Positions 25,201-36,932 of a DNA stretch of 64,000 nucleotides are shown one piece after another. The stretch is from Trochalopteron elliotii. Its lineage: Eukaryota; Chordata; Aves; Passeriformes; Leiothrichidae. The stretch lies in the NCBI GenBank assembly GCA_024734555.1, contig JANPWX010000038.1, positions 2,056,758 to 2,120,757 on the forward strand, written 5' to 3'. Within the stretch, counting starts at the first letter, position 1; each line of letters begins with the position of its first letter. A program made the position numbers and the translations under genes. The notes beneath the pieces are model-generated. The model made no database searches and was not told the DNA's origin. It worked only from the letters and a program-made list of their open reading frames with translations.

Positions 25201-27399
25201 TTACTTTCCTCATTTTATGCAAAGCAAGTTCTTGGTGGTTCCACTTTTCTGCTTATATGCTAAATCAAGTACAGCAGATAATTCCTCTTTACTTCTCTTT
25301 TTGCTTTCAAGCCTCTACAGCTGCATCCATGCACCCTGGATACCTAAAAAGCAGTAGATACCACTACAGAGACTGGACCTTCTAATTATATGTAGTTAAA
25401 GTAGGAACTACTTCAAATTAAGCTCTTTTGGATTCTGGTGTCTTGGTTTTACTATCCAAAGACACTTAATATGGAGAATACATATCTGAGGTTTGCACCT
25501 GTTGGAGATATCACATTAAAACATGGTTTATGAGGTACCAAAGCATGGTTTATGATCAATGTGTTTCCAACTTGAAAGTGAGAATTGGCTTGTATAAAAG
25601 ACATAGGCCGAAAATACGAACAATTATAGACAAATCTTAAAATATCATCAGAAATATTCAGCTCCCTTTTAGAGTTTTGTCTGTATGTCTGGAACTCAGG
25701 AGCAGACAATTGAGTATCATGTGCAAAAGACTGACAAGTACAAGGCAAAGACATTGATAATTTTCAGAGTAAATTGATATAGCATTTTAATATTCTATAT
25801 AATATATTCTTTGCCTACAGAAAATTCTTCTTTGACAAAAACATACAGAGACAGGATAAACTGCAGTTTAAACAAAAGTGTGTAAATAAGTGTGTTTTAA
25901 AGTCAACTACTTTTTCTAGTCTATCAAAAAAAATATCACTGAAACATATGTAAACTTTGATGCATCTACTGGTTTTTTCCTTTAAGTTATGGTGACCACT
26001 CTAAAAATGGCAGATTTCACCAAACAAGGTATAAACAAGGGTATAAACAAGGATTTCTTCATTCTTGTTGCATATGGAGGGTAAGTTTGCCTATACAGCA
26101 TGTTTTTTGTATAATTTTCGGACAACAGCAAGTGAAATCCTCCTATGCATTGTATTTGGTTTCCCTCACAGTGCGAAGCAAACATGCTTATTAACTATAA
26201 TAACTCTGTGAATCTTTAAGGCTGTCATGTCAGTCTGGATGTACAGGAGGATGTAGATAGCAGAACTTTGACTCAGCATGTCTATTGTTACCTTGCCAAG
26301 CTTGAGAAATGTGAGCAATGAGACTTGCAAAATGAAATGTTGCCTGACAGCAGCCAGCCTTCCAGACTCAAGAATCCTATTATAAAGCTACTTAGAAAAA
26401 AAGTGTATCACTCTTAGGACCTTTCAGATTAGTGGAGTGATGCAGCTTTATTATCAGATATTGTTCAGTTCATCATAAACGTCTCACTGCCACTGCACCT
26501 TATGTGGGAAAAGAACTATATAAAAGCATACCATATTCCAATCTAATTCACACGATGGCTTTCTTGGTAATTAAGGTCCAAATGGTGTTAAACTTCTAGG
26601 GATTTTCTATTACCAGTATGAATCAAATGATTTAAAATGGCTAGATTAAAACACTTGGTGTCACTGCTTAAGAAAAGGAGTGGAAAGGGATCTTTGAAAA
26701 GTAATAAATAAAATTTATTTAGAGATTCAATTTATTTCTAAGTGACCACGTCAAATTGATTTGAAAAAAACAGATGGAAAGAAGATCTTTGTAACTTTTC
26801 AGCTGATGGCAGTATGTCTTTTAAATCCACCATTAAAAGCCTGTTCAGTGGCCATAAATATAAGTCCAGAGAACAGAGTTTGCAATAAGATACTTGGTGT
26901 AGTGGCACAGAGATAGGATTTTCACAATGATAATTGTTTTATTCGTGCTTTAGATCTTTTGAGGGAACTTTTTCACTCTGTCCCTTATTGACTATTTCGT
27001 ACCCAAGAATATTCAAGGATGTTTCTGTACTGAGGACCTGGCCAGAAGAATGTTCATAACAATGATGTGAAGGCCAAAATCCACCCTCTTCTCTAGCAGC
27101 CATACTGCCTAGCTTCATAAATTTCTCACAGAAACCAAGAAGAATCTGCCTGGCATACTGGAAGAAGGGAGGAGACTTAGCTTCTACCACTTAAGGTCTT
27201 TATGACATGAAGGCATTCATACAGTATGAATGACTCACATGCAGCAAAGCTCTTATTTGAGGAGTCTAAAGTCTATAATATTCTTTAGAAATGCATACAT
27301 GAGACAGTATATTCAACCCAAAACCAGTCCTTTTGAAAACTAGGAGAGAACTGATCCTACAGTTTTGTCATTGCTTGTTTCTGTCTTCCATGCACCCTT
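22258..27399. other. unannotated AT-rich sequence
   Basis: About 5 kb with no recognisable exon, RNA gene or interspersed repeat. It contains a short TA/CA tract at 24601-24620 and a 14-bp-period duplication (ACAAGGGTATAA-type) near 26024-26052. Frames up to 112 codons (for example 22276-22614 minus and 23261-23581 minus) show no domain pattern. Confidence 0.55.
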
Positions 27400-27722
27400 T
27401 CCTAAGAAATTTATATATTTTGATAAAATCCTCCTGACTCTTCTTTTTTCCATCTTGAATGGTCCCATCTCTCTCAGTATTTCCTCACAGAAGAGATGCT
27501 CCAATCCCTAAGACATTTTAGTGGCCTTTTGCTGAACTCTCTCCAGTATGTCCATCTCTTTGTTGTATTGAAAAGCCCAGAAGTAGTCTCAGTACACCAG
27601 GTGTGGTGTCACCAGGGCTGAAAAGAGGTGAAGGATTGTGTCCCTCACCTGCTGGCAGCACTCTTCTCAATGCAGTCCAAGATACTCCTGGTTTTCCTTG
27701 CTGTAAGGGCATGCTTGCATTA
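27400..27722 (-). mobile_element. CR1 LINE ORF2 C-terminal fragment
   Basis: Read on plus, the order of landmarks is CCATCTCTCTCAGTATTTCC, AGAGATGCTCCAATCCC, GGCCTTTTGCTGAACTCTCT, CAGTACACCAGGTGTGGTGT, CACCTGCTGGCAGCACTCTT and CCTTGCTGTAAGGGCATGC. This is the complement of the CR1 ORF2 segment encoding the region from the thumb (QKANRILG-type) to the conserved C-terminal block. It is truncated at both ends, lacks the 3' tail and is strongly mutated. It is old and inactive. Confidence 0.88.
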
Positions 27723-29944
27723 TCTTTGCAGAACTATCAGGCTCTATCATAAATGAATCCTCTAATAAACTGAAAATATAAAACTTTTAATTTTAGGTCC
27801 AATGATTGTGTTATTTTGTATTTGGAGAGCTATGCAGAGTTACTTTAATTTTTATTTTCGTTTGCTTTGGTTTTTAAACTCCGAGAATATATGTCTACTC
27901 GCTCATATTTAGAGATATCTCAGCCTTATTATAGCACCTCATTCTCCTAAAAAGTAAGTCACTTCTGTTAAGTTTGGTATCCTTTAATACAAAAAGCTAG
28001 TTTCCTAGGTTCTTGTGCTATCCACTGTATTTTTGTGCCTCTTAACATACATTCTTACCATGCTCTAGTGAGACCTACACAATCTGGCATTCTTTCCAGG
28101 CCTCTTTTCCTTTAAAGATCTTCTTGTCATTAGGAAACTTTGAAAAAGAGAAATTACACAGCTTTGGTTACTTTTCTTGGGATACTAAATAACCAACTCA
28201 CCTTGACCAAAGTTATACTGAAATTTATGTTACAACCTCTCAAACCACTCCTCCCCTCCTGTCACAGCCAACAAATCACAGTCAGCAGAAGAAAAGCTGA
28301 TTGACCCTCCCGTCCTTTTAATGCAAAGTGGGATTCTGAAGAGCAAAAGTATCAACCTAATAATTAAAAATAACTGGCCAGCCTTTGCCCTAAGCTAGCT
28401 AAACTCGTATGACCTTCTCTTCTGTCGGTGTTGCTGCTGAAAAACAGCAGTCTTCAGCAGAGCAGAGAGCTGAGATGGTAAATTTCTCACTAGTTCTTGT
28501 CTGTTCTGCCCTTTGGTTAGTTTAAGTAGATAGTGGTGGCATGATGATTGTATTCCTACCTCATCTGCCAAAAACTCAGGGTCTCAACTCAACCAGGAAT
28601 CCGTCTCCCTTCTCTTCACACTTCTGTATTCTCATCTTAACACACCTCTATTAGCCTAAAATCTCTCTGGGTATCACTAAAGGAGGAATTTATTGGTGTC
28701 CCACTTGAGATGTACTCGCGCTGCCTTCTATTTAGCTAGAATGAATAATGGATAATGAGGTAGCACAGCCGCCACTAGAGAGAGCTCTGATACTAGAATT
28801 ATGATCAAGCCCTATTTTGTTCAAGTTCCCATTGCAGAGTTCAGGGGCAGTTGCTTGAATGGACGGAGTGTCAAAAAGGAAAGAGCAATACAAATTAGAA
28901 GGAACTGCAGTGTGTTAGGGAAGATTTTAGACTCAATATTATTGGACTGTGGTCTACAGAAAAGAGAGAGAGTGTTTTTCTAGTTTGGCCTCTTTCCACT
29001 TTAATTCAGCAGGTTTTTTTGACATTCCACTTGCAATACTTATTGCTGCTCAGCTGCTCTGCTTTATGGCTTATGACTTGGTATTGCTTTCAAGAGAATA
29101 TAGGATGAAAATAGAATACTGGAATTTGGGGGAAAAACATGATTTATGAATCATGCCATTTATTGTTGCTTAGGTACTTCAGTAAAATTCAGGCATAAAT
29201 TTTCAAAAATCAGTACATCCACATAGTTTGACTTTTTAAATGGGATATATCTTTGAGCAAAGAAAGTACTCATATTCTTCTTTCATTAACACCAGAAAAT
29301 AAATATACTGGGGATACCAACACTGTAAAATAATCTTTCTGGCTTTATTATCATAGTTCAATACATCTTTACTGAATGTGAGATATGAATACTATCAAGA
29401 TGGGGACTGACAGTACTTGAATAAGTAAGGCCAAGTAGACAATTCCATTGTTTTTATAAATACTGCAGGAAAGGTACCATAATTTGGTCAATATTCCTCT
29501 AATAGCCTCTTAAATGTGATCTCTGTTATTCCACCACAATGTAGGGGTAGGGCCAACGTGGCAGGCTGTGTGAATAAAACAAGGATCAAATAACCTGTGA
29601 CAAAGTGACAAAGTAGAAGCCAGTATTCAAAGTCTGTATTTCAAAGCCATACTTAGCCTCCATTAATTCCATGTGCTTCAGAAGAATATAATCTCTAAGA
29701 TTTGGACCAATCATCCCAGTCAGGTAGCATGACAGTGACAGATTCAGAATGTCTCTATCTTTGTTCCCAGTTATTTAGTTGGGACTTCTTTTTCAAAATA
29801 CACTTAACCTTCTTCATAAATTTTGTTCTGTGAAACTCTGAGAACAGACAGTACCCTTCCGCTCTTAGCAATAAAGTGACAGTGCTTCAAGTTTCTTTCC
29901 AAGAGAACTAGATGTTCCTTCACCCTCCTTTATAGGAGTAATCA
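27723..29944. other. unannotated AT-rich sequence
   Basis: No exon or known repeat recognised. 28240-28480 is somewhat less AT-rich, with no identifiable feature. Confidence 0.55.
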
Positions 29945-30895
29945 GCAAACAAGGCAGTCTGCCCACCACTTCATCACCTCTTTCACCCAACTTGGACTGG
30001 ACCACTTCCAGGGATAGGGCATTCACAGCTTCTCTGGGGAACCTGTCCCAGTGCCTCACTACCCTCACAGTAAATGATTTCTTCCTAATATCTAATCTAA
30101 ACGCACCTCCATTCAGTTTAAATCAATTACTCTTTGTCCTATTGTTGCCATCACTATCACATTGCAAAATGTCCCTCTCCAGCTCTCTGGTAGGCCCCTT
30201 TCAGGTACTGGAAGGGTCCTGTAAGGTGTCTCTAGAGTTTTCTCTTCTCTGGACTGAACCACCTCAAATCTTTCAGCATGTCTTCACAGGACAGGCGTTC
30301 TAGTCCTACGATCATATTTGTGTACCTGCTATATATTCATCCCAACAGGTCCATGTTGTTCTTATCTTTGGGGCTGCAGAGCTGGATGCAGTAGTCCAGG
30401 TACGGTCTCATGAGAGGAGGGTAGAGGGGGAAACCTGCTCCCTCACCCACAGTGCTTTGCATGCAGCCCAGGACATGGTTGGCCTTCTGGGCTGCAAGTG
30501 CACATTGGAGTTCATGTTGAATAAACTTTGTCAGCCAACACTCCCAAGTGCTTCTCCTCAGGGCTCCTCTCAATCCATTCTCTGCTCCACCTGTATTTGT
30601 GCTTGGGATTGCACAGACCCAAGTGCAAAACCTTGCCCTTGGCCTGTTGAATTTCATGAGGTTTGCATTGACCCAAATCTTAACCCTGTCAAGGTCCCTC
30701 TGGATGACATCCCTTCCCTCCAGTGGGCTGACCACACCGCACAGTTTGATGTAATGGTCCAACTTTCTGAGGGTGCACTCAATCCCACTGTTCTTGTTGC
30801 TGACAAAAAAGGTAAACACCACTGGTCCCAACATGTAGCCCTCCAAGGAATGCCACTCATTGGGGGAATGCAATTCAGAGACAGATTTGTTTGAC
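29945..30895 (-). mobile_element. CR1 LINE: partial ORF2 reverse transcriptase and 3' region
   Basis: The minus strand reads from the RT palm through thumb and C-terminal domain into the 3' UTR, lacking only the last 70 bp or so of tail. Recognisable protein blocks are GIECTLRK, EGRDVIQRDLDRVKIW, NLMKFN, CALAAQKANHVLGCMQS and FPLYPPLMRPYLDYCIQL, all canonical for CR1 ORF2. They fall in a fortuitously open 241-codon frame (31062-30337). The metal-binding FADD of RT motif C is LDHY here (about 30750-30765), so the enzyme is dead. The 5' end is truncated near 30895. Plus-strand frames in this interval, up to 145 codons, are antisense shadows of the CR1. Confidence 0.95.
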
Positions 30896-31054
30896 TGGTG
30901 GAGGGGTCTATAATAATTTCTTAGGACCCTGTAGAAGCCAAGAAGATAAAGGGCTAATATGTGGGTCTCAAACAGTGTTAGTTTGATGGCTGTGCATTGT
31001 TGGTAGCAATCTCTTAGCCTCACTTCGCTGACAAAAGGGAAGAAATGGATACTA

Positions 31055-31165
31055 CATGTCATGGAATCATGGAATCATAGAATGGTTAAGGCTGGAAAAG
31101 ACCTTTAAGATCATCATGTCCAACCTTCAACCTAGCACTACTGCTATGTTCAATCTTGAATATAG
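31055..31165 (-). mobile_element. CR1 LINE 3' stub
   Basis: Tail units ATGGAATCATGGAATCATAG are followed by AATGGTTAAGGCTGGAAAAG, ACCTTTAAGATCATCATGTC and CAACCTTCAACCTAGCACTA. This is the extreme 3' end of a CR1 subfamily different from the copy at 29945-30895. It is severely 5'-truncated. Confidence 0.92.
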
Positions 31166-31786
31166 TATGGTTTTTGATGTTCAAGACCTTGTCAAAACCT
31201 ACAGCCTGGTGGAAGGTGAGATAGATGAGGCCACTGTGAGGTAGGTGCACAAATGATTGGAAAACATAAAATTGGATTAGTGAATGATCCAAATTTTGCA
31301 AGAAACTCAGAAAGTTCATTGTGAAGAAAAGAGGGAAACAGTCAGAAAGGTGTCAGTGGTATATTTGAATTAATCTTTCAGCCTCAAACACACCCTTATT
31401 TTAACCAAAGATATATTTGAAACCTGAAATAACTAAGTTTGCTTACTATCTGAAGAAATGAGTGTATAGAAAGAGGGGAGAGATGACATCTAATAGTGCC
31501 CCAGTTGATCAAAGTCTGATACAAAGTTGGCAGATGACTGACCAGCAGGCAGGAGGGCCAGTGGGCCGCAGGGACTATTGCTTTCCCTCGCAAGCTGCTT
31601 TAACTCTGCATGCAGCTGATATGAGTGCAGTGGCAGTCAGTTTCACCTGTAGTACCCGGCCTAAATATTTCCATGAAGCCTGTCCTTAGAAGTCAATGTA
31701 TTGCAGAGAGGGAGAAAAATGTGTAGTGCCTTGGAAAGTACAAAAAAATGTAGCAGGTTTTAAAAATTATGGTATATATACCTAAA
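31166..31786. other. unannotated sequence
   Basis: No exon or known repeat recognised. A 75-codon frame (31462-31689) has no family resemblance. Confidence 0.5.
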
Positions 31787-31912
31787 AAGCACCAGTTTCA
31801 CAGCTGTAACCATTACCTCTTTACAACATCTTTTATAAACAGGTCCTTAAAATACTCATGGGTTTCTCTTTGGTAAAAAATGCAAAACAAATTTGAGATT
31901 TGAATGAGCTCA
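31787..31912 (+). repeat. unclassified direct repeat, copy 1
   Basis: By eye this about 125-bp segment aligns along its whole length with 35530-35653 in the same orientation, at roughly three quarters identity. Shared blocks include AGTTTCACAG, ACCATTA, TATAAACA, TTAAAATAC, GTAAAAAATGCAAAA and GAGATTTGA. Homology stops at both ends. The family is unknown to me: it may be an old interspersed repeat or a remnant of a local duplication. Confidence 0.75.
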
Positions 31913-32001
31913 CTTCAGTCAATAATATTATGCTGATTTAACCCAGCTGAACATCTGTACCAGTATTGTATATACAGGAATATAACACTATTCAGTAAAA
32001 T

Positions 32002-34485
32002 CAGAATCACAGAATCACGGCATATATAGGTTGGAAGAGACCTTCAAGGTTATTGAGTCCAGCCCATGCTCTAACCTCAACTAAACCATGGCACCAAATG
32101 CCATATCCAGTCTTATTTAAACAAATCCAGGGATGGTGACTCCACCACCTCCCTGGGCAGACAATTCCAGTACTTTATCACCCTTTCTGTAAAAAACTTT
32201 TTTCCTAATATCCAACTTATATTTCACTTGGTGCAGCTTAAGACTCTGTCCTCTCATTCTGTCAGTTGCTGCCTTGACAAAGAGATCAACCCCCACCTGA
32301 CTATAACCACCTTTCAGGAAGTTGTAGAGAGTGATAAAGTCACCTCTGAGTCTCCTTTTCTCCAGGCTGAACAACTCCAGCTCCCTCAGTCGTTCCTCAC
32401 AGGGTTTGTGTTCCAACCCCTCACCAGCCTCGTTGCCTCCTCTGGACATGGTCAAGAGTCTCAAGGTCCTTCCTAAACTGAGGAGCCTCATCTGCAGTTA
32501 CTAAGTTCACCCCCAGATCCAGTAGAGAACAAAGGTTGGTCTTACCCTTCTATTTGCCATTAATATATTTATAAAAACATTTTTATTATCCTTTAGGAAA
32601 ATTGCCAAAATTAAGTTCAAAGCCTTGAGCTTTGGCCTCACTAATTTTTTTTCCTACATAACCCCCTTAAATACTTCCTGAGAGACCTGACCCTCCTTCC
32701 AAAGATTATACGTCCTCTTTTTATTCGTAAGTTCCTTTGAAACCTCGTTGCCCATTCAGCCTGGACGTTTGCCTCATTGACTCATCTTTTGGCACACAGG
32801 GACAGCCTGTTCCTGTGCCCTCAAGATCTCTGTTTTGAAACATGCCTACCTTTCCTGAACTCCTTTATTTTTATGGGCTTCCTCCCAAGGAACTCTCTGC
32901 ATAAGTCTCCTAAATAGGCCAAAGTCTACCCTCCGGAAGTCCAATGTAAAAGTCTTATTGATGTTCCTCCTGATTTCACCAAATATTGAGAACTCTGTAA
33001 TTTCATGATTACTGTACCCCAAGTGGCCTCCGACCACCACATCTCTCACAAGCCCATCTCCAGTTGTGAACAACAGATCTAACATGGTCCCTCCTCTGGT
33101 GGGCTCACTCACCAGCTGCGACAAAAAGTTGTCCTCCACACAATCTGAAAACTTTCTGGACTGACTCTTTTCTACTGTATTAAGTTCCCAGCAGATGTCT
33201 GGTAGGTTAAAGTCACCTACAAGAACATGGGCTGGTGATCCTGAAACATTCTCCAGCTGCTTATAGAATAAGTTGTCCACCTCTTCTTCCTGGTTGGGTG
33301 AACAATAACAGACTCTCACTAGGCCTTCATACTGTTGTTGGCCTTGTTGGCCTTCCCCTTAATTCTTACCCATAGGCATTCAACCTCATCATCATTAGTT
33401 TCAATATTTATGGTACCAAAATTCTCCCTAATATAAAGGGACACCCCTCCACCTCTTCCGCTTTTCCTGTCTCTTCTGAAGAGCTTGTAGCCATCCAGTG
33501 CAGCACTCCAGCTCTGTAAATCATCCCACCACATTTCCTTAATGGCAACTACATCATAGCTTTGCTGCTTCACCATGGCTTCCAGCTCTTCTTGTTTATT
33601 ACCCATCCTGCATGCATTAGTGTACATGCACCTCAGCTGGGCTATTGATTTCACCCCTAACTCAGGCTTACCACCCTTGGGCCTGCTTTCAGAGAGCCCA
33701 GATACATCCCCTTCCCCCATGAAACCTAGTTTAAAGCCCTCTCAGTGTGTTCCGCCAGTTCATGAAGTAAAATCCTTCTGCCCTTAACTGCCCATCCAGG
33801 CCATGTGCTGTAAAAGTTGCCCCAAAACCCCAAAATTCTGCTGATGACACCAACCCTTGAGCCACTTGTTGATAATGTGGGCTCTCCTATTCCTTTCATC
33901 ATTTTTCTCTGCCACCAGAAGGACTGAGCAGAACACTGCTTGTGCTCCTGCCCTATCAACCACTTGACCCAGTGCCCTAAAGCCCCTTTTTATCGCCCTG
34001 ATGCTCCTCTTTTCAATCTCATCACTCCAGCCTGGAGTATCAGTAGTGGGTAATAATCAGAGGGTTGAATCAGCCCAGGGAGTCTCGTGGTAATATCCCA
34101 CACCCAGGCCCCAGGGAGGCAGCAGACTTCTCTGTGGGATGGGTCCAGTAGACATATGGGGCCCTCTGCTCCCCTCAGAAGGTAGTCACCCACTATGACT
34201 ACCCTTCTTTTCTTTTTTAATGCTAGAGGTGGTGATGCATCTGCATAATTGGGAGGCTCACTGGGCAGATAATTTTTTTCCATGTCATCTGGCTGACCCT
34301 CTAGATCCAGAGCCTCATACCTATTCTGAAGTGACACTTGGATAGGTGATGGGGTTTGGGAGGAATTTTTATTACTTCCCCAAATAGGAACACATTTTCA
34401 CTCCCCTTCATCCACCAGGTGTCCTCCTATTGCCTGGACAGTGGGAGGCATGAGGGTCCTCTGACTCCTAGTGGCCTTCCCTCAA
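32002..34485 (-). mobile_element. CR1 LINE with ORF1, endonuclease and 3' end, RT core deleted
   Basis: Read on minus. The ORF1 esterase-like domain lies at about 34337-33726 (VVIVGDYLLRGAEGPIC, HREVCCLPGA, PSDYYPLL), with the catalytic Ser of GDSL-type GDS replaced by Tyr. ORF2 APE endonuclease follows at 33720-32846, with CMYTNACRMGNKQEELEA, DGYKLFRRDR, VLVGDFNLPDICW near 33201 and EPTRGGTMLDLLFT. The usual SDHE reads SNHE near 33001, a lost catalytic Asp. The linker continues to [13 protein letters not shown] at about 32490, then jumps to the C-terminal block ([34 protein letters not shown]) and the 3' tail at 32002. The whole RT palm, normally hundreds of residues, is missing. Stops and a frameshift near 33320 also inactivate it. 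Retention of 5' sequence is unusual, since most avian CR1s are 3' stubs. Confidence 0.95.
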
Positions 34486-35171
34486 GGATAGATCAAATAC
34501 ATAGCACAGATAAGCTACTCTAAACAAGAAATTCTTGTCTCTAAAGTGGCTTTGGTATTGTCTAGTGAACTGCAGTGTTTTGAAATATAACTATTTTCAT
34601 GTATTTTACCTGTTCCACAATCGTCCTTTGTGTAGACTGCCTTTCATATGGAAAACCCCCAGAAATGATACTTGGAAGTAAAGACTTAAGCACCTATTTT
34701 TCACATTGTTGATGTTTTCAACAGATTAATGACATTGTCTTCATTTATATCAGGAGAAAATAGTTATTTAAAAAAAAAAAAACCTCTTATAATTACATTG
34801 AGCTAGAATTAAAGAAAAAAAGATAAAACTAAGGAATAAAAGATGTTATCCAAAATCTTTTTTCAAGGAAGGTTTGGAAAGAGAAAAGTGAAGCAAAGGA
34901 GTAGCAGAAGGAGTTTGTGTGTTGGAGAACCTGAAGTTTCTCACAACATGAGCAGAATTATGTTTGAATACAGTAAAACTTTATCTCCATACATTAAAAA
35001 ATCTGCAGTCAGTGTCATGAAGGGATTGAATGTGCATTGTGAATGCACTTCCAGTACACATGGAGGAGATTTATAAAAGACAGAGGAAAAAGCAGGTGCT
35101 GAATCCTGCAGGGAACAAGGAAACCAGTCCCATTTTGACCTCTGGAAGAGGCACACTGAGACTAGGTTTTC
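34486..35171. other. unannotated AT-rich sequence
   Basis: Nothing recognisable. The left edge may include a few more bases of CR1 5' sequence. Confidence 0.5.
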
Positions 35172-35345
35172 ATTTGAAAGGGACCTACATTCGGAAGGGA
35201 CAATCTAGTCCAAACGCCTGACTTATTTAGGGCTGACCAAGTTAAAGCATGTTATTGAGGGCACTTTCTGAATGCCTGATAAACACTGACAGACTCGGGG
35301 CATTGAGTACCTTTTTAGGAAGTCTGTTTTCTTGATTTGGGTTTC
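35172..35345 (-). mobile_element. CR1 LINE 3'-region fragment
   Basis: The plus strand reads GAAAGGGACCTACATTCGG, CAATCTAGTCCAAACGCCTG, AGGGCTGACCAAGTTAAAGC, ATGTTATTGAGGGCACTTTC and AAACACTGACAGACTCGGGG. This is the complement of a third avian CR1 subfamily's 3' region. The terminal repeat units are lost or mutated, and homology fades after about 35345. Confidence 0.85.
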
Positions 35346-35529
35346 TGTGAGAGGCTTGTAGATTTCCTTGTCAGCCAGACCATGAAAAGTGAGAAATTCA
35401 TGGACACCAGCATGGAAGGTGCACATGGAATGTAAAGCTAGTAACTCAGGACTGTCCTATCACACAAGTGGAATGCGAACATTTATTTCAAAATAGAGTC
35501 AGGGAGGTGGAGGTAGGGATAGAATCAAC

Positions 35530-35653
35530 AAAGCATGAGTTTCACAGTTTTGACCATTATCTTTTCACAGAATCTTCTATAAACATATCTTAAAATACAA
35601 GTTTCACTTCAGTAAAAAATGCAAAAACAAAGCTGAGATTTGAGTAAGCTCAT
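35530..35653 (+). repeat. unclassified direct repeat, copy 2
   Basis: Partner of 31787-31912, same strand, about 3.74 kb apart, with the long CR1 (32002-34485) in between. The most conserved stretch is GTAAAAAATGCAAAA near the centre-right. Confidence 0.75.
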
Positions 35654-35798
35654 TTGACACGGGAACAAGACCAATAGCAAAAGAAGATATGTAGGACTAA
35701 GTGTTTTCTACCTGAAAAAAAATTACTCGCAGGAATTAATGGCCAAGTTCTGACAATAATCTATGGTCAAACTCAAGTATTAGATGCTTTCTTAATGG

Positions 35799-36932
35799 GT
35801 GGATGTCATGGTTTGACCCTGGCCCAATCCCAGGCACCCACAAGAGTCACTCGCTAATCCTCCTCTGCCACAGCTGAGCAGAGGAGAGAGGAAAAAAAAA
35901 ATTAACGAAGGCTTCATGAGTGAGATAAGGACCAGGAGAAATATTTCAAGGGCCAAGCAGGCTCAAACTGCAAAATGAATTTTATTACTAACAGAATCAG
36001 AGGAGGATAAGTCCTTAAAACACCTTTTACCTCCCCAGCCCCTCCATCCTTCCCACCATCAGTTCAGGGACACAAGGTGTGGTGGTTTTGGTCTGTTCAT
36101 CACCAAGATTTTCTTCTGCTGCTCTGGGAGATGAGTCCTTATCCTATGAGGCTGTGAGGTCCCTCCCATAGGAGACAGTTCTCTGTGAAATTCTCCAGCT
36201 TGGGTCCACTCTCACAAGCAGCAGCCAAACCACACCTGCTGCCGTTAGAATTCCCCCCCCACAGGCAGTCAGTCCTCGCAAAACAGCTGCGACATGGGTC
36301 ACTCTTTCCAAAGGGTGCAGTCCTCCAAGGACAGGCTGCTCCAGCCTGGAAGCAGGGCCTTCCCACTGGATCAGAGCCTCCTCCAGGCATCACTTGCTCC
36401 AGTGTGGGTACCTCCCCCAGGGGCTGTGGGTGGCTCTCTGCATCCCCCGTAGATCCCCAGGGGCTGTGGGTGGATCTCTGCATCCCTCATAGATCCCCAC
36501 AGGCTGTGGGTGGATTTCTGCATCCCTCATGGATCCATGGGCTGCAGGGGCACAGCTGCTGCACCATGGTCATCACCACAAGCTGCAGAGGAATCCCGGC
36601 TCCAGCACCTGGAGCACCTCCTGCCCCTCCTTCTCCACTGGTTTTGGTGTCCCCATCATGTTTCCCTCACATGTTCTCACCTCCTTCTCTTCTCTGACTA
36701 GAAGCAGAAAACCTTGTGACTTTGTTTTGATTTTCTTCTTAATTATGTCATCACAAAGGTGTTACCAACCTCTCTCATTGGCCCAGTTTTGGCCAGCAGC
36801 ATGTCCATCCTCAGAGGTATCAAGGATTAGTTCTGCTGGACATGGTGGAAGCTTCCAGCAGCATCCCGCAGGAGCTATCTTTGTAGCCCTCCTGCTACCA
36901 AAAACCAGGCTGTGCCAAACCGATGTAGTGGA
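35799..36932 (-). mobile_element. solo LTR, family B, with 5-bp TSD
   Basis: The LTR body is 35804-36927 (1124 bp), flanked by identical GTGGA at 35799-35803 and 36928-36932. Plus-strand ends are TGTCATGGTTTGACCCTGG and CTGTGCCAAACCGATGTA. It is homologous throughout to 19184-20278. Transcription sense is minus: an intact AATAAA reads on minus at 35986-35981, about 180 bp before the LTR end. The GC-rich block, corresponding to U3, contains three tandem 40-bp units (36418-36537). No gag, pol or env adjoins it. Open frames of 103-170 codons on plus and 114 on minus fall inside the GC-rich block and are not genes. Confidence 0.9.
36418..36537. repeat. 40-bp tandem repeat, three copies, in LTR U3
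   Basis: Units start at 36418, 36458 and 36498. Each carries GGCTGTGGGTGG, TCTGCATCCC and GATCC. The other family-B LTR lacks this exact triplication, so it is a copy-specific or sub-branch amplification. Confidence 0.9.

Noticed and set aside
30457..30894. 145-codon plus-strand frame
   Set aside because: Antisense shadow of the CR1 ORF2 on the minus strand.
30337..31062. 241-codon minus-strand frame as a host gene
   Set aside because: Its core is degenerate CR1 ORF2 reverse transcriptase, and its first part is flanking DNA. The catalytic motif is destroyed.
36418..36537. CRISPR-like or satellite array
   Set aside because: Three adjacent 40-bp units without spacers, inside an LTR in a vertebrate genome.
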